Notes: generated from the sequence alone by a model not told the origin. Shown: positions 1-8,802, counted from the stretch's first letter. The stretch is 64,000 nucleotides of DNA from CAVSUB01 sp963816725 (GCA_963816725.1 CAWFMC010000005.1:310001-374000), one strand, 5' to 3'. Made by a program: numbers and translations.

Positions 1-591
1 CTGTATCTCTCTCGCTCCGGTATCCACCGCGAGCTTGGCCTCCGAGAGTATGTCGGCGACCGGCCGCATGCGCTCGTGTCCGCGGGTGTACGGAACGACG
101 CAGAAGGCGCAGAACTCGTTGCACCCCTCGATGATCGTCACATACGCCTTCCACGGTTCGGCCCGCCGCGCAACACCGAGCGGAAACGACACGTCGTCCA
201 GGGGCGCGAGGTCGATGAGCGGAAGACGGCGCCGCTGCTGGACCGCTTCACCGACCAGCATCGGCAGCCGCCGGATGTTTTGCGTGCCGATGACCACGTC
301 GATGGCGGACGAGCGTTGGAGGAGCTTCGAGCCCTCCTGCTGCGCGACGCAACCGGTGACGGCGACCACTGGCCGCGAGCCTTCCTCGAGGCCGCGATGA
401 TGGATCTCGCCGAGCCGCGTGAAGAGCTTCTCTTCCGCCCGTTCCCGCACGCTGCAGGTGTTGATCACGATGACATCGGCATCCGCGTCCTCGTCGGCGG
501 GCTCGTAACCGGCCTGCGCCAGGAGGCCGGCCATACGCTCGGAGTCGTGCACGTTCATCTGGCAACCGTGCGTTTCGATGAAGTACTTCAC
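1..591 (-). CDS. miaB: MiaB, tRNA-2-methylthio-N6-isopentenyladenosine synthase (C-terminal part outside window)
   Basis: Radical-SAM methylthiotransferase that adds the 2-methylthio group to i6A37 of tRNAs reading UNN codons. The visible 197 codons hold the UPF0004 N-terminal domain, with cysteines in HGCQMN, NTCSVRE and TGCVAQ that ligate the auxiliary cluster. They also hold the start of the radical-SAM domain, with the CxxxCxxC motif in EGCNEFCAFCVVPYTRG near residue 150. The start is GTG at 591-589. It overlaps the recN stop as GTGA, so the two genes are probably translationally coupled. The frame runs off the window edge, so the rest of the radical-SAM and TRAM domains cannot be checked. 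Confidence 0.95.
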   Translation of the reverse strand, partial: MKYFIETHGCQMNVHDSERMAGLLAQAGYEPADEDADADVIVINTCSVRERAEEKLFTRLGEIHHRGLEEGSRPVVAVTGCVAQQEGSKLLQRSSAIDVVIGTQNIRRLPMLVGEAVQQRRRLPLIDLAPLDDVSFPLGVARRAEPWKAYVTIIEGCNEFCAFCVVPYTRGHERMRPVADILSEAKLAVDTGAREIQ

Positions 592-2264
592 CTTTCGCTT
601 TCGCCTTTCGCTTTCGTTTTGGCTTCGCCTTTCGCCCCTGTCCGCCGAGCGCGCAACATCTCGCCCGCGCTAGCCCGGACGGCCGTGGATACGACGTTTC
701 CGGCAATCATCCGCGCCAGTTCTTCCTCGCGTTCTGCCACACCGAGCCGAGCCACTGACGTCTGCGTGCGCCCCTGCCGCACAGCCTTGGCAATGTGGAA
801 GTGCGTGGCGCCGTGCGCCGCAATCTGCGGCAGGTGCGTGATGCAGAGGACCTGAAACCGCTCGGCGAGCCGCTGGAGCCGGCCTCCGACGACGTCGGCG
901 ACTGCCCCGCCGATCCCGGCGTCTACCTCGTCGAAGATCAGCGTCTTGCCGGGCGCGTCCGTGGACGCGAGAGTCTTCAAGGCGAGCATGATCCTCGACA
1001 GCTCTCCCCCCGAAACGATCCGCGCCAGGGGCCGGAGGTCCTCGCCGGGATTTGGAGAGATGAACAGCTCCGCGCGTTCCACCCCATGCGGGCCCCACTC
1101 CGCTTCGGACGATGCGGAGGTGAAGCGGACTTCGCAGCGGGTGCGAGCCATGGCGAGGTCGCCGAGCGACTTCTCCAGTGCCGCGGCAAACGTCGTCGCG
1201 GCCTTGATGCGTCGGGCCGTGAGCAGCTGGGCCTTCGCAAGGTACGTCTGCCGCGCCGCCGCCACGACGACGTCCATCTCCGCGCTCCGCTCGGTCGCCT
1301 GCGTGAGGTCGGCGACGTCCTCGTGAAGACGGGCCCGCTTCTCCAGCACGTCAACGAGTGCCGGACCGTGCTTCTTCTTCAGACGATCGAGTAACGCGAG
1401 GCGGTCTTCGATTTCCTGAAGCCGTTCTGGTGACGCGTCAATCCCGCTGGCGTACGATCGCAGGAAAAAGGCGAGATCCTCGAGGTGCGATTTGACGACG
1501 TCGCGAGCTTCCAGATGAGGGGTGAACCGCGGGTCGATCGCGGAGAGATCCGCCAGACGCTTCCAGACGATCGCGAGCGCCGGAAGCGCGGCGGCCTCTC
1601 CCTCGTACAGTGCATCGTAAGCCTCGGTGCAGAGGCGCTGCAGGCGATCGGCGTTCGCCAGGACCTGGCGGGAGGCCGCGAGCTCCTCGTCCTCACCGGT
1701 GACTGGGGCAACGCGGTCGATCTCCGCCAGTTGAAAGGTCAGGAACTCGGCGCGCGACGCGTTCTCGCGGGCATTCGCGAGCCGTCGTTCCCGTTCGGTG
1801 TTAAGCGTGCGCCAAGCGTCGTAGCTGCCAGCGACATCGGTGCGTTCAGCGGTGACCCCGGCGAAGGCGTCGAGGAGGTCCGTGTGGGTTGACGGGTCGA
1901 GCAGGACCTGGTGTTCGTGCTGGCCGTGCAGATCCACGAGAATGCCGGACAGCTCGCGAAGCGCGGCGCTGGTCGCCAGCGTGCCGTCGACGAACGCCCG
2001 GCTGCGTCCTGCCGCCGAGATCTCGCGGCGCAGCAGCACCTCGGGTCCTTCCGGCCGGTCGAACACCGCTTCGACTATCGCCGTATCTTCGCCTGTGCGG
2101 ACGAGCTCAGCGGATGCGCGGCCGCCGACGAGCAGCCCCACCGCGCCGACGAGGATGGATTTTCCCGCTCCAGTTTCGCCGGTCAGTACGTTGAGCCCGG
2201 GTTCGAACTCCAGCTCGAGGCGATCGATGACGGCCAGGTTGCGGATGGAAAGGAAGCGCAGCAT
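588..2264 (-). CDS. recN: DNA repair ATPase RecN
   Basis: SMC-like ATPase of double-strand-break repair, cytoplasmic and nucleoid associated. At 558 residues it matches the usual length of about 550. Walker A is GETGAGKS at residues 29-36, a long central coiled-coil region follows, and near the C-terminus come the ABC signature VSGGELSR and Walker B IFDEVDAGIGG. The last ~17 residues form an odd Lys/Ala/Gly/Glu tail encoded by a 6-7-nt tandem repeat (591-640) that crosses the stop codon and the miaB start. Transcription starts in the 2265-2374 spacer, divergent from the tol operon. The start is ATG at 2264. Confidence 0.96.
   Translation of the reverse strand: MLRFLSIRNLAVIDRLELEFEPGLNVLTGETGAGKSILVGAVGLLVGGRASAELVRTGEDTAIVEAVFDRPEGPEVLLRREISAAGRSRAFVDGTLATSAALRELSGILVDLHGQHEHQVLLDPSTHTDLLDAFAGVTAERTDVAGSYDAWRTLNTERERRLANARENASRAEFLTFQLAEIDRVAPVTGEDEELAASRQVLANADRLQRLCTEAYDALYEGEAAALPALAIVWKRLADLSAIDPRFTPHLEARDVVKSHLEDLAFFLRSYASGIDASPERLQEIEDRLALLDRLKKKHGPALVDVLEKRARLHEDVADLTQATERSAEMDVVVAAARQTYLAKAQLLTARRIKAATTFAAALEKSLGDLAMARTRCEVRFTSASSEAEWGPHGVERAELFISPNPGEDLRPLARIVSGGELSRIMLALKTLASTDAPGKTLIFDEVDAGIGGAVADVVGGRLQRLAERFQVLCITHLPQIAAHGATHFHIAKAVRQGRTQTSVARLGVAEREEELARMIAGNVVSTAVRASAGEMLRARRTGAKGEAKTKAKGESER
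591..640. repeat. 6-7-nt tandem repeat spanning the recN stop and miaB start
   Basis: Plus strand, a 13-nt unit CCTTTCGCTTTCG is perfectly repeated at 591-603 and 604-616, followed by degenerate CTTCG and CCTTTCG units to about 636. On the coding strand it reads as GCGAAAG-type units. It therefore encodes the basic RecN tail and reaches the first base of miaB. It belongs to the set of short-period arrays found in other spacers of this window. Confidence 0.75.
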
Positions 2265-2279
2265 GAACGGCCAAGTGCC

Positions 2280-2288
2280 ATCTTATCA
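2280..2288 (-). promoter_or_regulatory. Candidate extended -10 promoter for recN
   Basis: Reading the minus strand, TGATAAGAT at 2288-2280 fits an extended -10 (TGn then TAAGAT, 4 of 6 to TATAAT). It lies 15 nt upstream of the recN ATG, giving a very short leader. No convincing -35 is visible. It overlaps the region just upstream of the tol -35, so the two divergent promoters probably compete or are co-regulated. Confidence 0.35.
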
Positions 2289-2293
2289 GATGT

Positions 2294-2323
2294 TTGACAG
2301 CCAAAATCGTGACGTGCTAGGCT
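2294..2323 (+). promoter_or_regulatory. Promoter of the tol-pal operon
   Basis: A perfect -35 TTGACA (2294-2299), an 18-nt spacer, then TGC-TAGGCT (2315-2323), an extended -10 with three of six core matches. The predicted start near 2330 gives a leader of about 45-50 nt before tolQ. This is the best-looking sigma-70-type promoter in the window. Confidence 0.6.
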
Positions 2324-2380
2324 TCTGGCAACCTGCGCTGTCCCAGCGGCGCCCAACCTGTTTCGGAGGCCTGTTTGTAC

Positions 2381-3145
2381 ATGCCTGTCTACGCCCTTGC
2401 GCGTGTTGCGCAAGCGGCGCAGCCGGACGCTGGGGCCGGCGAGCTGACCTCGAGTCCTGACGTCGTCCGACTCATCGCGGAGGCCGGCCCGCTAGTCAAA
2501 GTCGTTCTTCTTGTCCTGCTGCTGTTCTCGGCACTGTCCTGGGGCATCATCCTCTACAAATTCTGGGCGTTCCGGCGCGCCGAGCGGCAGACCGCCAGAT
2601 TCATGGCGGTCTTCCGCAAGAGCAGCAAGTTCTCGGAGGTCCAGGCGGTGTGCCCGGGGCTGGGCGAGAGCCCGCTGGTCGGCCTCTTCCAGTCCGGGTA
2701 TGCCGAGCTGAACGCCCAGCTCCGAAGCGCGCCGGCAGGAGACCCGCAAAGACCGGCAGCAGCCGCTACACGTCCAACGCTGAAGAGCCTCGACTCGGTG
2801 GATCGTGCCCTGCTCCGCGCTACGACTGTGGAACTGAGCAAGCTGGAGAGCCGGGTAACGTTCCTGGCGACGACGGCCAGCCTGACGCCCTTCATCGGCC
2901 TCTTCGGGACGGTGTGGGGGATCATGAGCTCCTTCCTCAGCATCAGCGCGGTCGGGTCCTCCAGTCTGCAGACCGTCGGTCCCGGCATCGCGGAGGCACT
3001 CATCGCCACCGCGGCCGGCCTCTTCGCGGCGATTCCGGCGGTGTTCTTCTACAACCATTTCACGAACCGGGTGAAGCATTTCAGCAACGAGATGGACGAC
3101 TTCGCGCTCGAGTTCCTGAACATTTCGGAGCGTAACTTCACGTAA
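2381..3145 (+). CDS. tolQ: TolQ, proton-channel subunit of the Tol-Pal motor
   Basis: Inner-membrane MotA/TolQ/ExbB-family protein that, with TolR, converts proton motive force into movement of TolA. The first membrane segment is near residues 38-58 (VVLLVLLLFSALSWGIILY). The paired C-terminal segments include LTPFIGLFGTVWGIM and ALIATAAGLFAAIPAVFFY, typical of the family. The start is uncertain. ATG 2381 lies 11 nt from the GGAGG at 2365-2369, while an in-frame TTG at 2375 would be only 5 nt away. At about 255 residues it is slightly longer than the usual 230, owing to an N-terminal extension before the first membrane segment. First gene of the operon. Confidence 0.93.
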   Translation: MPVYALARVAQAAQPDAGAGELTSSPDVVRLIAEAGPLVKVVLLVLLLFSALSWGIILYKFWAFRRAERQTARFMAVFRKSSKFSEVQAVCPGLGESPLVGLFQSGYAELNAQLRSAPAGDPQRPAAAATRPTLKSLDSVDRALLRATTVELSKLESRVTFLATTASLTPFIGLFGTVWGIMSSFLSISAVGSSSLQTVGPGIAEALIATAAGLFAAIPAVFFYNHFTNRVKHFSNEMDDFALEFLNISERNFT

Positions 3146-3206
3146 TCCGGGCCGCCGCTCGCACCGGAGCGGAGACCTGGACACCTTCACGCGGAGCGAT
3201 TGCAGG

Positions 3207-3665
<459 letters not shown>

Positions 3666-3681
3666 GGCGCGTAGCCTGAGC

Positions 3682-4464
3682 ATGCACGAAGCGGTCAGCG
3701 ATGTGCTGGACCTCCGGGTCCGTGAAGGCGACGGGTTGTCGCGCATGGTGGCGGTGTCGCTCGGGGCCCACGCTCTGCTCCTCGTGGCGATCATCCTGAT
3801 GCCGGCGGATTGGCGGTCCTCCCAGCCGAAGGCCAAGATCACGCCGATGCTGATCTCGCTCGGTGGCGCGGTCGGTCCGAACGCGGGCGGGATGACACAG
3901 TTGTCCGGGCGCTCGGTTCAGACCGTGGCGCCTCCAGAGCCGAAGCGGGTCGAGACTGCGCCGGCCAAGGCGCCGGAGATGGCGTTGCCGGATCCGAAGC
4001 TCACAGCCAAACCCAAGCCGACACCGAAGGTGGACAAGCCCCTCGACAAATCGAGCAGCCGGACCCCGACGGCGGGCGCGGAAGTGAAGCGCGGCGACGC
4101 CCGGGCCGACACGGGCGCGGCGCCGATTCCGTTCGGCGGCCTGTCGACCGGCGGAGGCGGCGCTGGCGGGGTGCAGATCAACGTCGGGGACTTCTGCTGT
4201 CCCGAGTACATTGCCGCGATGAACCAGCGGATTACCGAAAACTGGAACAAGAACCAGGGTGCGGCGGGCATCACGGTCATGAAGTTCGTCATCCAGCGTG
4301 ACGGCACCATCACTGGCGTCGAGACTGATCAACCCAGCCGCAATCCGGTGCTGGACCTGGAGTCGCGCCGGGCGCTCGTTACGACCCGGCAGCTGCCGCC
4401 GCTACCCGCCGCATTCACGCGGCCGACGCTGACCGTGTTTCTTTCCTTCGAGTACAAGCGCTGA
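3682..4464 (+). CDS. tolA: TolA/TonB-type energy transducer
   Basis: Periplasm-spanning protein that would carry the TolQR force to Pal/TolB. It has a short cytoplasmic N-terminus, one membrane segment (about residues 22-40, VAVSLGAHALLLVAIILM), and a Pro/Lys/Ala-rich linker (about 75-125). A C-terminal TonB-type domain begins near NVGDFCCPEYIAAMNQRITENW. The C-terminal domain looks like the TonB fold rather than the classical E. coli TolA domain, so the symbol rests on the operon position. A CysCys pair opens the domain. The stop overlaps the tolB start as TGATG. Confidence 0.82.
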   Translation: MHEAVSDVLDLRVREGDGLSRMVAVSLGAHALLLVAIILMPADWRSSQPKAKITPMLISLGGAVGPNAGGMTQLSGRSVQTVAPPEPKRVETAPAKAPEMALPDPKLTAKPKPTPKVDKPLDKSSSRTPTAGAEVKRGDARADTGAAPIPFGGLSTGGGGAGGVQINVGDFCCPEYIAAMNQRITENWNKNQGAAGITVMKFVIQRDGTITGVETDQPSRNPVLDLESRRALVTTRQLPPLPAAFTRPTLTVFLSFEYKR

Positions 4465-5855
4465 TGACTGTGACCCGCTCACTCACTGCCCTGCTGACCC
4501 TCGGTGCCGCCGTCGCGCTCGCCGCCCAGACGCCGCAGCCGCCGCCGCCGCAGCCGCCCTCGACCCAGCAACCCGAGGCGATCACCACGACAATCACCGG
4601 CCCTCCTGGGCTGCCGCCGAAGATTGCGGTCCCGGACTTCATCGCGCTCTCGACCGATGCCGAGACCGTGGCCGCGGCCAAGGCGATGAGCCAGACACTA
4701 TGGGACGACCTCAACTTCGAGCGCGAGTTCTATCTGATACCGCGCGACACCTATCGCTCCATTCCCCAGGCGACCTCAGCCGACCAGGTGGCGCTCGATC
4801 GCTGGAAGGAGCTCGGCGCGGACGGCGTCGTGATCGGCACGATCCGCAAGGGTCCGTCCGGTTACGTCGTCGAGGTGCGCCTCCTGCAGGTGTCCGGCGG
4901 GCGGGTGGCGTTCGGCAAGCAGTACAGCGGTTCGCTCAACTCGCTGAAGGACGGCGGCCGCGTCTACGCGCACACCGCGTCCGACGAGATTCATCAGAGC
5001 CAGCGCGGGCTGCGCGGCGTAGCCCGGACCAAGCTGCTCTTTTCGTCCGACCGCGACGGCACGCGGATGAAGGGGCCGGTCGGCGATCGCGAGATCGCGA
5101 ACATCTATCGGTCTGACTACGATGGCGCCAACCAGACGCGGATCACCTACACCGCCTCGATCGACATCACCCCGATATGGGCGCCGGACGGCTCGCAGAT
5201 CGCATACACCTCGTGGCGCAGCGGCTACCCGGACATCATCGTCCAATCGATGACGACCGGCTCGGTGCCGCAGAAACCCGCGAAGGGCTCGCCCGAAGTG
5301 CAGAACTATCTGCCGGCCTGGTCGCCTGACGGCACGAAGATCGCTTTCATGTCGAGCCGCGACGGGAATCAAGAGATCTATTACATGAACCGTGACGGCA
5401 GCGGCCTGCGGCGGGTCACCAACCATCCCTCGATCGACGTGACGCCGACCTGGTCGCCGACGGGCCAGCAAATCGCCTTCGTGTCCGACCGCACCGGCCG
5501 GCCGCAAATCTATGTGGTGAACATCGACGGCACCGGGCTGAACAAGATCACCAACGAGGTCGCCTGCGACCGGCCGACCTGGTCGCCGGCGCCGTTCAAT
5601 GAGATCGCCTACACCTCACAGTCAGGCGGCGGGCACGACATCCGGGTCTATGAGTTCGCCACCGGCCAGACCCGGACGATTACGGACGGGAACGGCAGCA
5701 ACGAGAGTCCGGCATTCGCGCCGAACGGCCGGCACATCGCGTTCTCGTCGGATCGCAGCGGCGTCGAGCAGATCTACATCATCGATCGCGACGGCAAGAA
5801 CCTCCGACAGATGACCAAGGCCGGGCGCAATCGCTATCCGAACTGGTCCCAGTAG
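4464..5855 (+). CDS. tolB: TolB, periplasmic beta-propeller of Tol-Pal
   Basis: Periplasmic protein that binds Pal and receives TolA. It has an N-terminal signal peptide (residues 1-21) followed by a Pro/Gln-rich stretch. The TolB N-terminal domain lies at about 50-175. Six-bladed PD40 repeats run from about 185 to the end, recognisable from recurring (T/A)WSPDG and IAF(V/M)S(S/D)R(D/T)G motifs. At 463 residues it is a little longer than the usual 430 because of the proline-rich linker after the signal. It begins one base before tolA ends, so it is coupled to it. Confidence 0.94.
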   Translation: MTVTRSLTALLTLGAAVALAAQTPQPPPPQPPSTQQPEAITTTITGPPGLPPKIAVPDFIALSTDAETVAAAKAMSQTLWDDLNFEREFYLIPRDTYRSIPQATSADQVALDRWKELGADGVVIGTIRKGPSGYVVEVRLLQVSGGRVAFGKQYSGSLNSLKDGGRVYAHTASDEIHQSQRGLRGVARTKLLFSSDRDGTRMKGPVGDREIANIYRSDYDGANQTRITYTASIDITPIWAPDGSQIAYTSWRSGYPDIIVQSMTTGSVPQKPAKGSPEVQNYLPAWSPDGTKIAFMSSRDGNQEIYYMNRDGSGLRRVTNHPSIDVTPTWSPTGQQIAFVSDRTGRPQIYVVNIDGTGLNKITNEVACDRPTWSPAPFNEIAYTSQSGGGHDIRVYEFATGQTRTITDGNGSNESPAFAPNGRHIAFSSDRSGVEQIYIIDRDGKNLRQMTKAGRNRYPNWSQ

Positions 5856-5933
5856 TCCGGGCGGGTCTACGGGTCAGGGTGCCACAGCCAGTGTTCGCGC
5901 GACCGCGTCGCGCCCGAGCGGAAAAGAGAGAGC

Positions 5934-6512
5934 ATGCACATTAGACGAGTATCAGGTGTGATCATCACGGTAGCGTTGGCGATCAGCGTCGGCGCATGCG
6001 CCAAGAAGAAGCCGCCGGTCGCGCGGCCCATCCCGCCGCCTCCGCCGCCGGTGACGGATACAGCCCCCCCCCGGCCCCCGGCGCCGCCGGAGCCCGTGCG
6101 CGAAACGCCGATTCCGCCGGAGCCGGTGACCAGCGATCCGCTCGTCGCCACGGACATCGACCAGATCAACAAGAACTCGCCGTTCCAGCCGGTCTTCTAC
6201 GCTTTCGACAGCGCCGAAGTCGATGCCGAAGCCCAGAAAGTGCTGAACGCGAACGCCGAGATCCTGCGTAAGTACCCGAGTTGGGTGATCACCATCGAGG
6301 GGCACTCCGACGAGCGCGGTACGGCGGAGTACAACTTGGCGCTCGGGGAGCGCCGCGCGGCCGCGGCCCGCACATATCTCGTGTCGCTGGGGATTCCGGC
6401 GGACCGGCTGAAGACCGTGAGCTACGGCAAGGAGTTCCCCTTCGATCCGGGCCACGATGAAGCCGCCTGGGCGAAGAATCGGCGGGCCCACTTCGTCGTC
6501 ACGTCCAAGTAG
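5934..6512 (+). CDS. pal: Pal, peptidoglycan-associated lipoprotein
   Basis: Outer-membrane lipoprotein that grips peptidoglycan through an OmpA-like domain. The signal peptide ends in a lipobox with Cys at residue 22 (VGAC). A proline-rich linker (about 30-65) includes a run of nine cytosines at 6064-6072. The OmpA domain (about 85-190) contains the peptidoglycan-binding motif TIEGHSDERGTAEYNLALGERRA. At 192 residues the length is normal once the linker is allowed for. It lies 78 nt after tolB in the same operon. Confidence 0.95.
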   Translation: MHIRRVSGVIITVALAISVGACAKKKPPVARPIPPPPPPVTDTAPPRPPAPPEPVRETPIPPEPVTSDPLVATDIDQINKNSPFQPVFYAFDSAEVDAEAQKVLNANAEILRKYPSWVITIEGHSDERGTAEYNLALGERRAAAARTYLVSLGIPADRLKTVSYGKEFPFDPGHDEAAWAKNRRAHFVVTSK

Positions 6513-6568
6513 CCGGGGTCCACGCGGGTCCCATATCGAGATGGTTCGTTTGCAGTGGTGAGGATGCT

Positions 6569-7435
6569 ATGAGATCGACCGGACGTTTCGTGACGGTGGC
6601 CCTGACCCTGATGGCGCTCGGGGTTCCCACGCTGGCGAGCGCCGCCAACAAGGAGCATGCGCAGTTGCTCGCCGAGATCCGCATGCTCCAGGAGCAGCAG
6701 GCGCAGCTCCAGCAATTGATCGGCGGGCTGTCCGACACGCTGAAGGCCATGAACACCCGGCTCGACAACGATGCCGACGTCACGCGCAAGGCCTTCGCGG
6801 ACGAGAAGGTGCTCGTCAACGGTGTGGCCGACACCGTCCGCGTCCTCCGGGAGAAGGCCGACGACACCAACGTGCGGCTGTCGACGATGACCCAGGAGAT
6901 GCAGGCGCTGCGGCAGGCCGTGGCGTCGATGCCGGCGCCGTCGGCGGCGATGGCTCCCAATGCCGCGGATCCGGTGACCGGCGATCCGGTGCCGGGAGGC
7001 GCGGCGCCAGGCCCGGCTGGCGCGCCAGGTGCAGGGAATATCTCCCCCACCCGGATGTACGACCAGTCCTACGCCGACTACAGCGCCGGCCAGTACGATC
7101 TGGCAGTCGATGGATTTCAGGCGTTCATTCGCACGTTCCCGACCTCGCCGCGCGCCGCCGAAGCGCAGCTCTACACCGGCTACTCCCTCTACAACGCGGG
7201 CAAGAACGCCGAAGCGGTGGCGGCGCTCAACAAGGTCATCACGGACTATCCCCAGAGCAACAGCGTCTCCTCGGCTTACTACAAGCTGGGGCTGACCTAC
7301 GAAGCGCTCAAGCAGCCGGATAACGCGCGCAAGTCCTTCGAGACCGTCGTCCAGAAGTATCCGAGCTCGTATGATGCTGTCCTGGCCCAGCAGGCGCTCG
7401 AGCGGCTGAAGCGGCGGGAGCAGCAAGAGGAGTAA
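6569..7435 (+). CDS. cpoB: CpoB/YbgF, Tol-Pal coordinating TPR protein
   Basis: Periplasmic protein that links Tol-Pal constriction to peptidoglycan synthesis. A cleavable signal peptide ends near ASA at residue 25. A Gln/Leu-rich coiled coil (about 30-110, LLAEIRMLQEQQAQLQQLI) is the trimerisation helix. An Ala/Pro/Gly linker follows, then three tetratricopeptide repeats (about 165-285) with DYSAGQYDLAVDGFQAFI and YNAGKNAEAVAALNKVI. It is the last gene of the tol operon, and two hairpins follow. Confidence 0.93.
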   Translation: MRSTGRFVTVALTLMALGVPTLASAANKEHAQLLAEIRMLQEQQAQLQQLIGGLSDTLKAMNTRLDNDADVTRKAFADEKVLVNGVADTVRVLREKADDTNVRLSTMTQEMQALRQAVASMPAPSAAMAPNAADPVTGDPVPGGAAPGPAGAPGAGNISPTRMYDQSYADYSAGQYDLAVDGFQAFIRTFPTSPRAAEAQLYTGYSLYNAGKNAEAVAALNKVITDYPQSNSVSSAYYKLGLTYEALKQPDNARKSFETVVQKYPSSYDAVLAQQALERLKRREQQEE

Positions 7436-7530
7436 CGCAGACGGGACTCGGGACCCGGGACCCGGGACCCGGCGTTGCGGACGGCTACACGCGACCGGGT
7501 TGCCGGCCTTGAGTCGTTGTTGCGAAGGTA

Positions 7531-7555
7531 TTACGGAGCGGCCTTCGGTCCGTAA
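7531..7555. terminator. Hairpin after the tol operon
   Basis: Perfect 7-bp inverted repeat TTACGGA (7531-7537) and TCCGTAA (7549-7555) with an 11-nt loop. No T-run follows. It may be a weak terminator or a processing structure for the convergent tol and ssb transcripts. Confidence 0.4.
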
Positions 7556-7574
7556 GCGAAGCTGGGGCGTAAAC

Positions 7575-7608
7575 GAAGGACGAGGACAGGTGAGTGACCT
7601 CGTCCTTC
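7575..7608. terminator. Bidirectional terminator-like hairpin
   Basis: Perfect 11-bp inverted repeat GAAGGACGAGG (7575-7585) and CCTCGTCCTTC (7598-7608) with a 12-nt loop, followed by TTAAG. It lies between convergent genes, so it probably ends both the tol operon and the ssb transcript. The T-tract is poor. Confidence 0.5.
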
Positions 7609-7700
7609 TTAAGTTCAGGCCCGACTTACAGACGCGGATCCCGGATCCCCGGGCCCCGATCCTGGCGCGCGACGACCTCGGCGTAAGTTCCGGGGCGTCG

Positions 7701-8147
7701 CTAAAACGGAATATCGTCGTCCGTCAGCTCCGCCCCCATCTCGCCGCCGCCCATTGGATCATCCGGCGGGGCTGAGCCGCCACGGTTCGAGGTCCGCCCA
7801 CCGCCCATCCCGCCGCCGCCCCCGCTCAGGAGCACGATGCGGTCGCCGCGGATCTCGGTGGTGTAGCGCTTGTTGCCGTCCTTGTCGTCCCACTGGCGGG
7901 TCTGCAGCCGTCCTTCGACGTAAATCTGCTTACCCTTTACCAGATACTCATTGAGCGACTCGGCCGACTTGCCCCACAGCACCACGCGGTGCCATTCGGT
8001 CTTTTCCTGCTTCTGCCCACCCTTGTCGTTCCACACCTCGGTGGTCGCGAGGTTGAGCGTGGCGACCGGGGCGCCGCCAGGGGTGTAGCGGAGCTCCGCA
8101 TCGCGACCAAGATTGCCGACGAGGATGACTTTGTTGACACTGCCCAT
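7701..8147 (-). CDS. ssb: Single-stranded DNA-binding protein
   Basis: Coats single-stranded DNA in replication and repair and recruits partners through its tail. The OB-fold occupies about residues 1-105 (MGSVNKVILVGNLGRDAELRYTP, then the TEWHRVVLWGKSAE core). A Gly-rich linker (GGGGGMGGG) and the acidic partner-binding tip DDDIPF follow. The open frame extends further upstream, but ATG 8147 is the family start and has AAAGGA about 9 nt before it. At 148 residues it is short for the family only because the linker is short. Confidence 0.96.
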   Translation of the reverse strand: MGSVNKVILVGNLGRDAELRYTPGGAPVATLNLATTEVWNDKGGQKQEKTEWHRVVLWGKSAESLNEYLVKGKQIYVEGRLQTRQWDDKDGNKRYTTEIRGDRIVLLSGGGGGMGGGRTSNRGGSAPPDDPMGGGEMGAELTDDDIPF

Positions 8148-8350
8148 GCGATTCGATCCTTTCAAGGGGCCCGCCACTCCGGCGGTGCCTGTCATTTCCG
8201 GGGTTGTGCCGGGATCGACCCCGCCCGCCGCGCAGGAATTGCGGCGTCGGTGATCTCCGTGGTTCGCAGGATCTGCGACTGCTGTGTGCCTCACCCTCCG
8301 TGCGCCGATCGGGCCAGTCGCATCTTCGAGCGCTGGAACGTACCGGACGC

Positions 8351-8379
8351 CATGCGAGCATGACACGACCGCGTGTCAA
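8351..8379 (-). promoter_or_regulatory. Weak promoter candidate upstream of ssb
   Basis: The minus strand has a perfect TTGACA at 8379-8374 just after the cupin gene, but the hexamer 16 nt further on is only TCGCAT (3 of 6). The 250-nt spacer 8148-8397 otherwise shows nothing recognisable. An ssb promoter here is plausible because ssb usually needs strong, independent expression. Confidence 0.25.
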
Positions 8380-8397
8380 GGGAGGTCACGCCGCCGC

Positions 8398-8751
8398 CTA
8401 TGTCTGCCGACCGTAGCGATCTTCCAGCCGGACGACATCGTCCAGTTCGGGGGTCGACACTTCGAAGATGTCGCAATCGGTGATTGCGGTCATGCGATGG
8501 ATCGTGCCGGGTGTGACGTGCACGGACTCGCCGACCTTCATCTCGCGCGCGACGAGATGTCCGTCTTCCTGGATCTCGAACTGCATCCGCCCATGCCAGA
8601 GGAAAATCGTTTCGTCCTTCTGATTGTGGTACTGGAGGCTGAGCGCGTGGCCTGCGTCGACGTGGATCACCTTGCCGACATAGCGGTCGGTCTTCGCCCA
8701 GTGCAGCTCGTAGCCCCACGGCTTGTCCACCCGTTTCACGTTCTCTGACAC
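8398..8751 (-). CDS. Cupin protein similar to the C-terminal domain of type II phosphomannose isomerase
   Basis: Single-domain cupin of 117 residues. The two cupin motifs are visible: LSLQYHNQKDETIFLWHG supplies His and Glu metal ligands, and PGTIHRM supplies the second His. The PWGYE opening and the ALSLQYH stretch are typical of the cupin half of ManC/ManA-type mannose-6-phosphate isomerases. No nucleotidyltransferase half is present, so it could be a sugar-phosphate isomerase or a binding protein. It follows ptsI by 51 nt and precedes ssb on the same strand. Substrate unknown. Confidence 0.75.
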   Translation of the reverse strand: MSENVKRVDKPWGYELHWAKTDRYVGKVIHVDAGHALSLQYHNQKDETIFLWHGRMQFEIQEDGHLVAREMKVGESVHVTPGTIHRMTAITDCDIFEVSTPELDDVVRLEDRYGRQT

Positions 8752-8802
8752 GTCTGCTCCTTCTGCGCGGGCGTACCCGCGAGGTTGATGTCGTGCGGTT
8801 CG

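Larger units (their letters stand above)
7443..7665. repeat. Spacer between tol operon and ssb: flanking 7-nt arrays
   Basis: The 265-nt convergent spacer 7436-7700 has no gene. Its left end carries GGGACTC followed by three GGGACCC copies (7443-7470). Its right end carries degenerate 7-nt units GGATCCC, GGATCCC, CGGGCCC, CGATCCT (7636-7663). The two arrays are partly complementary. The same heptamer as the left array recurs between accA and dnaE. Two hairpins lie between the arrays. Confidence 0.7.

Noticed and set aside
6064..6072. Run of nine cytosines in the pal linker as a phase-variable tract
   Set aside because: Pal is needed for envelope integrity and the tract encodes prolines in a proline-rich linker of a G+C-rich gene; there is no evidence of switching.
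8147..8366. Longer N-terminus for SSB
   Set aside because: The extra 73 residues are unlike SSB and lie before a good ribosome site and the canonical MGSVNKVILVGNLG start.
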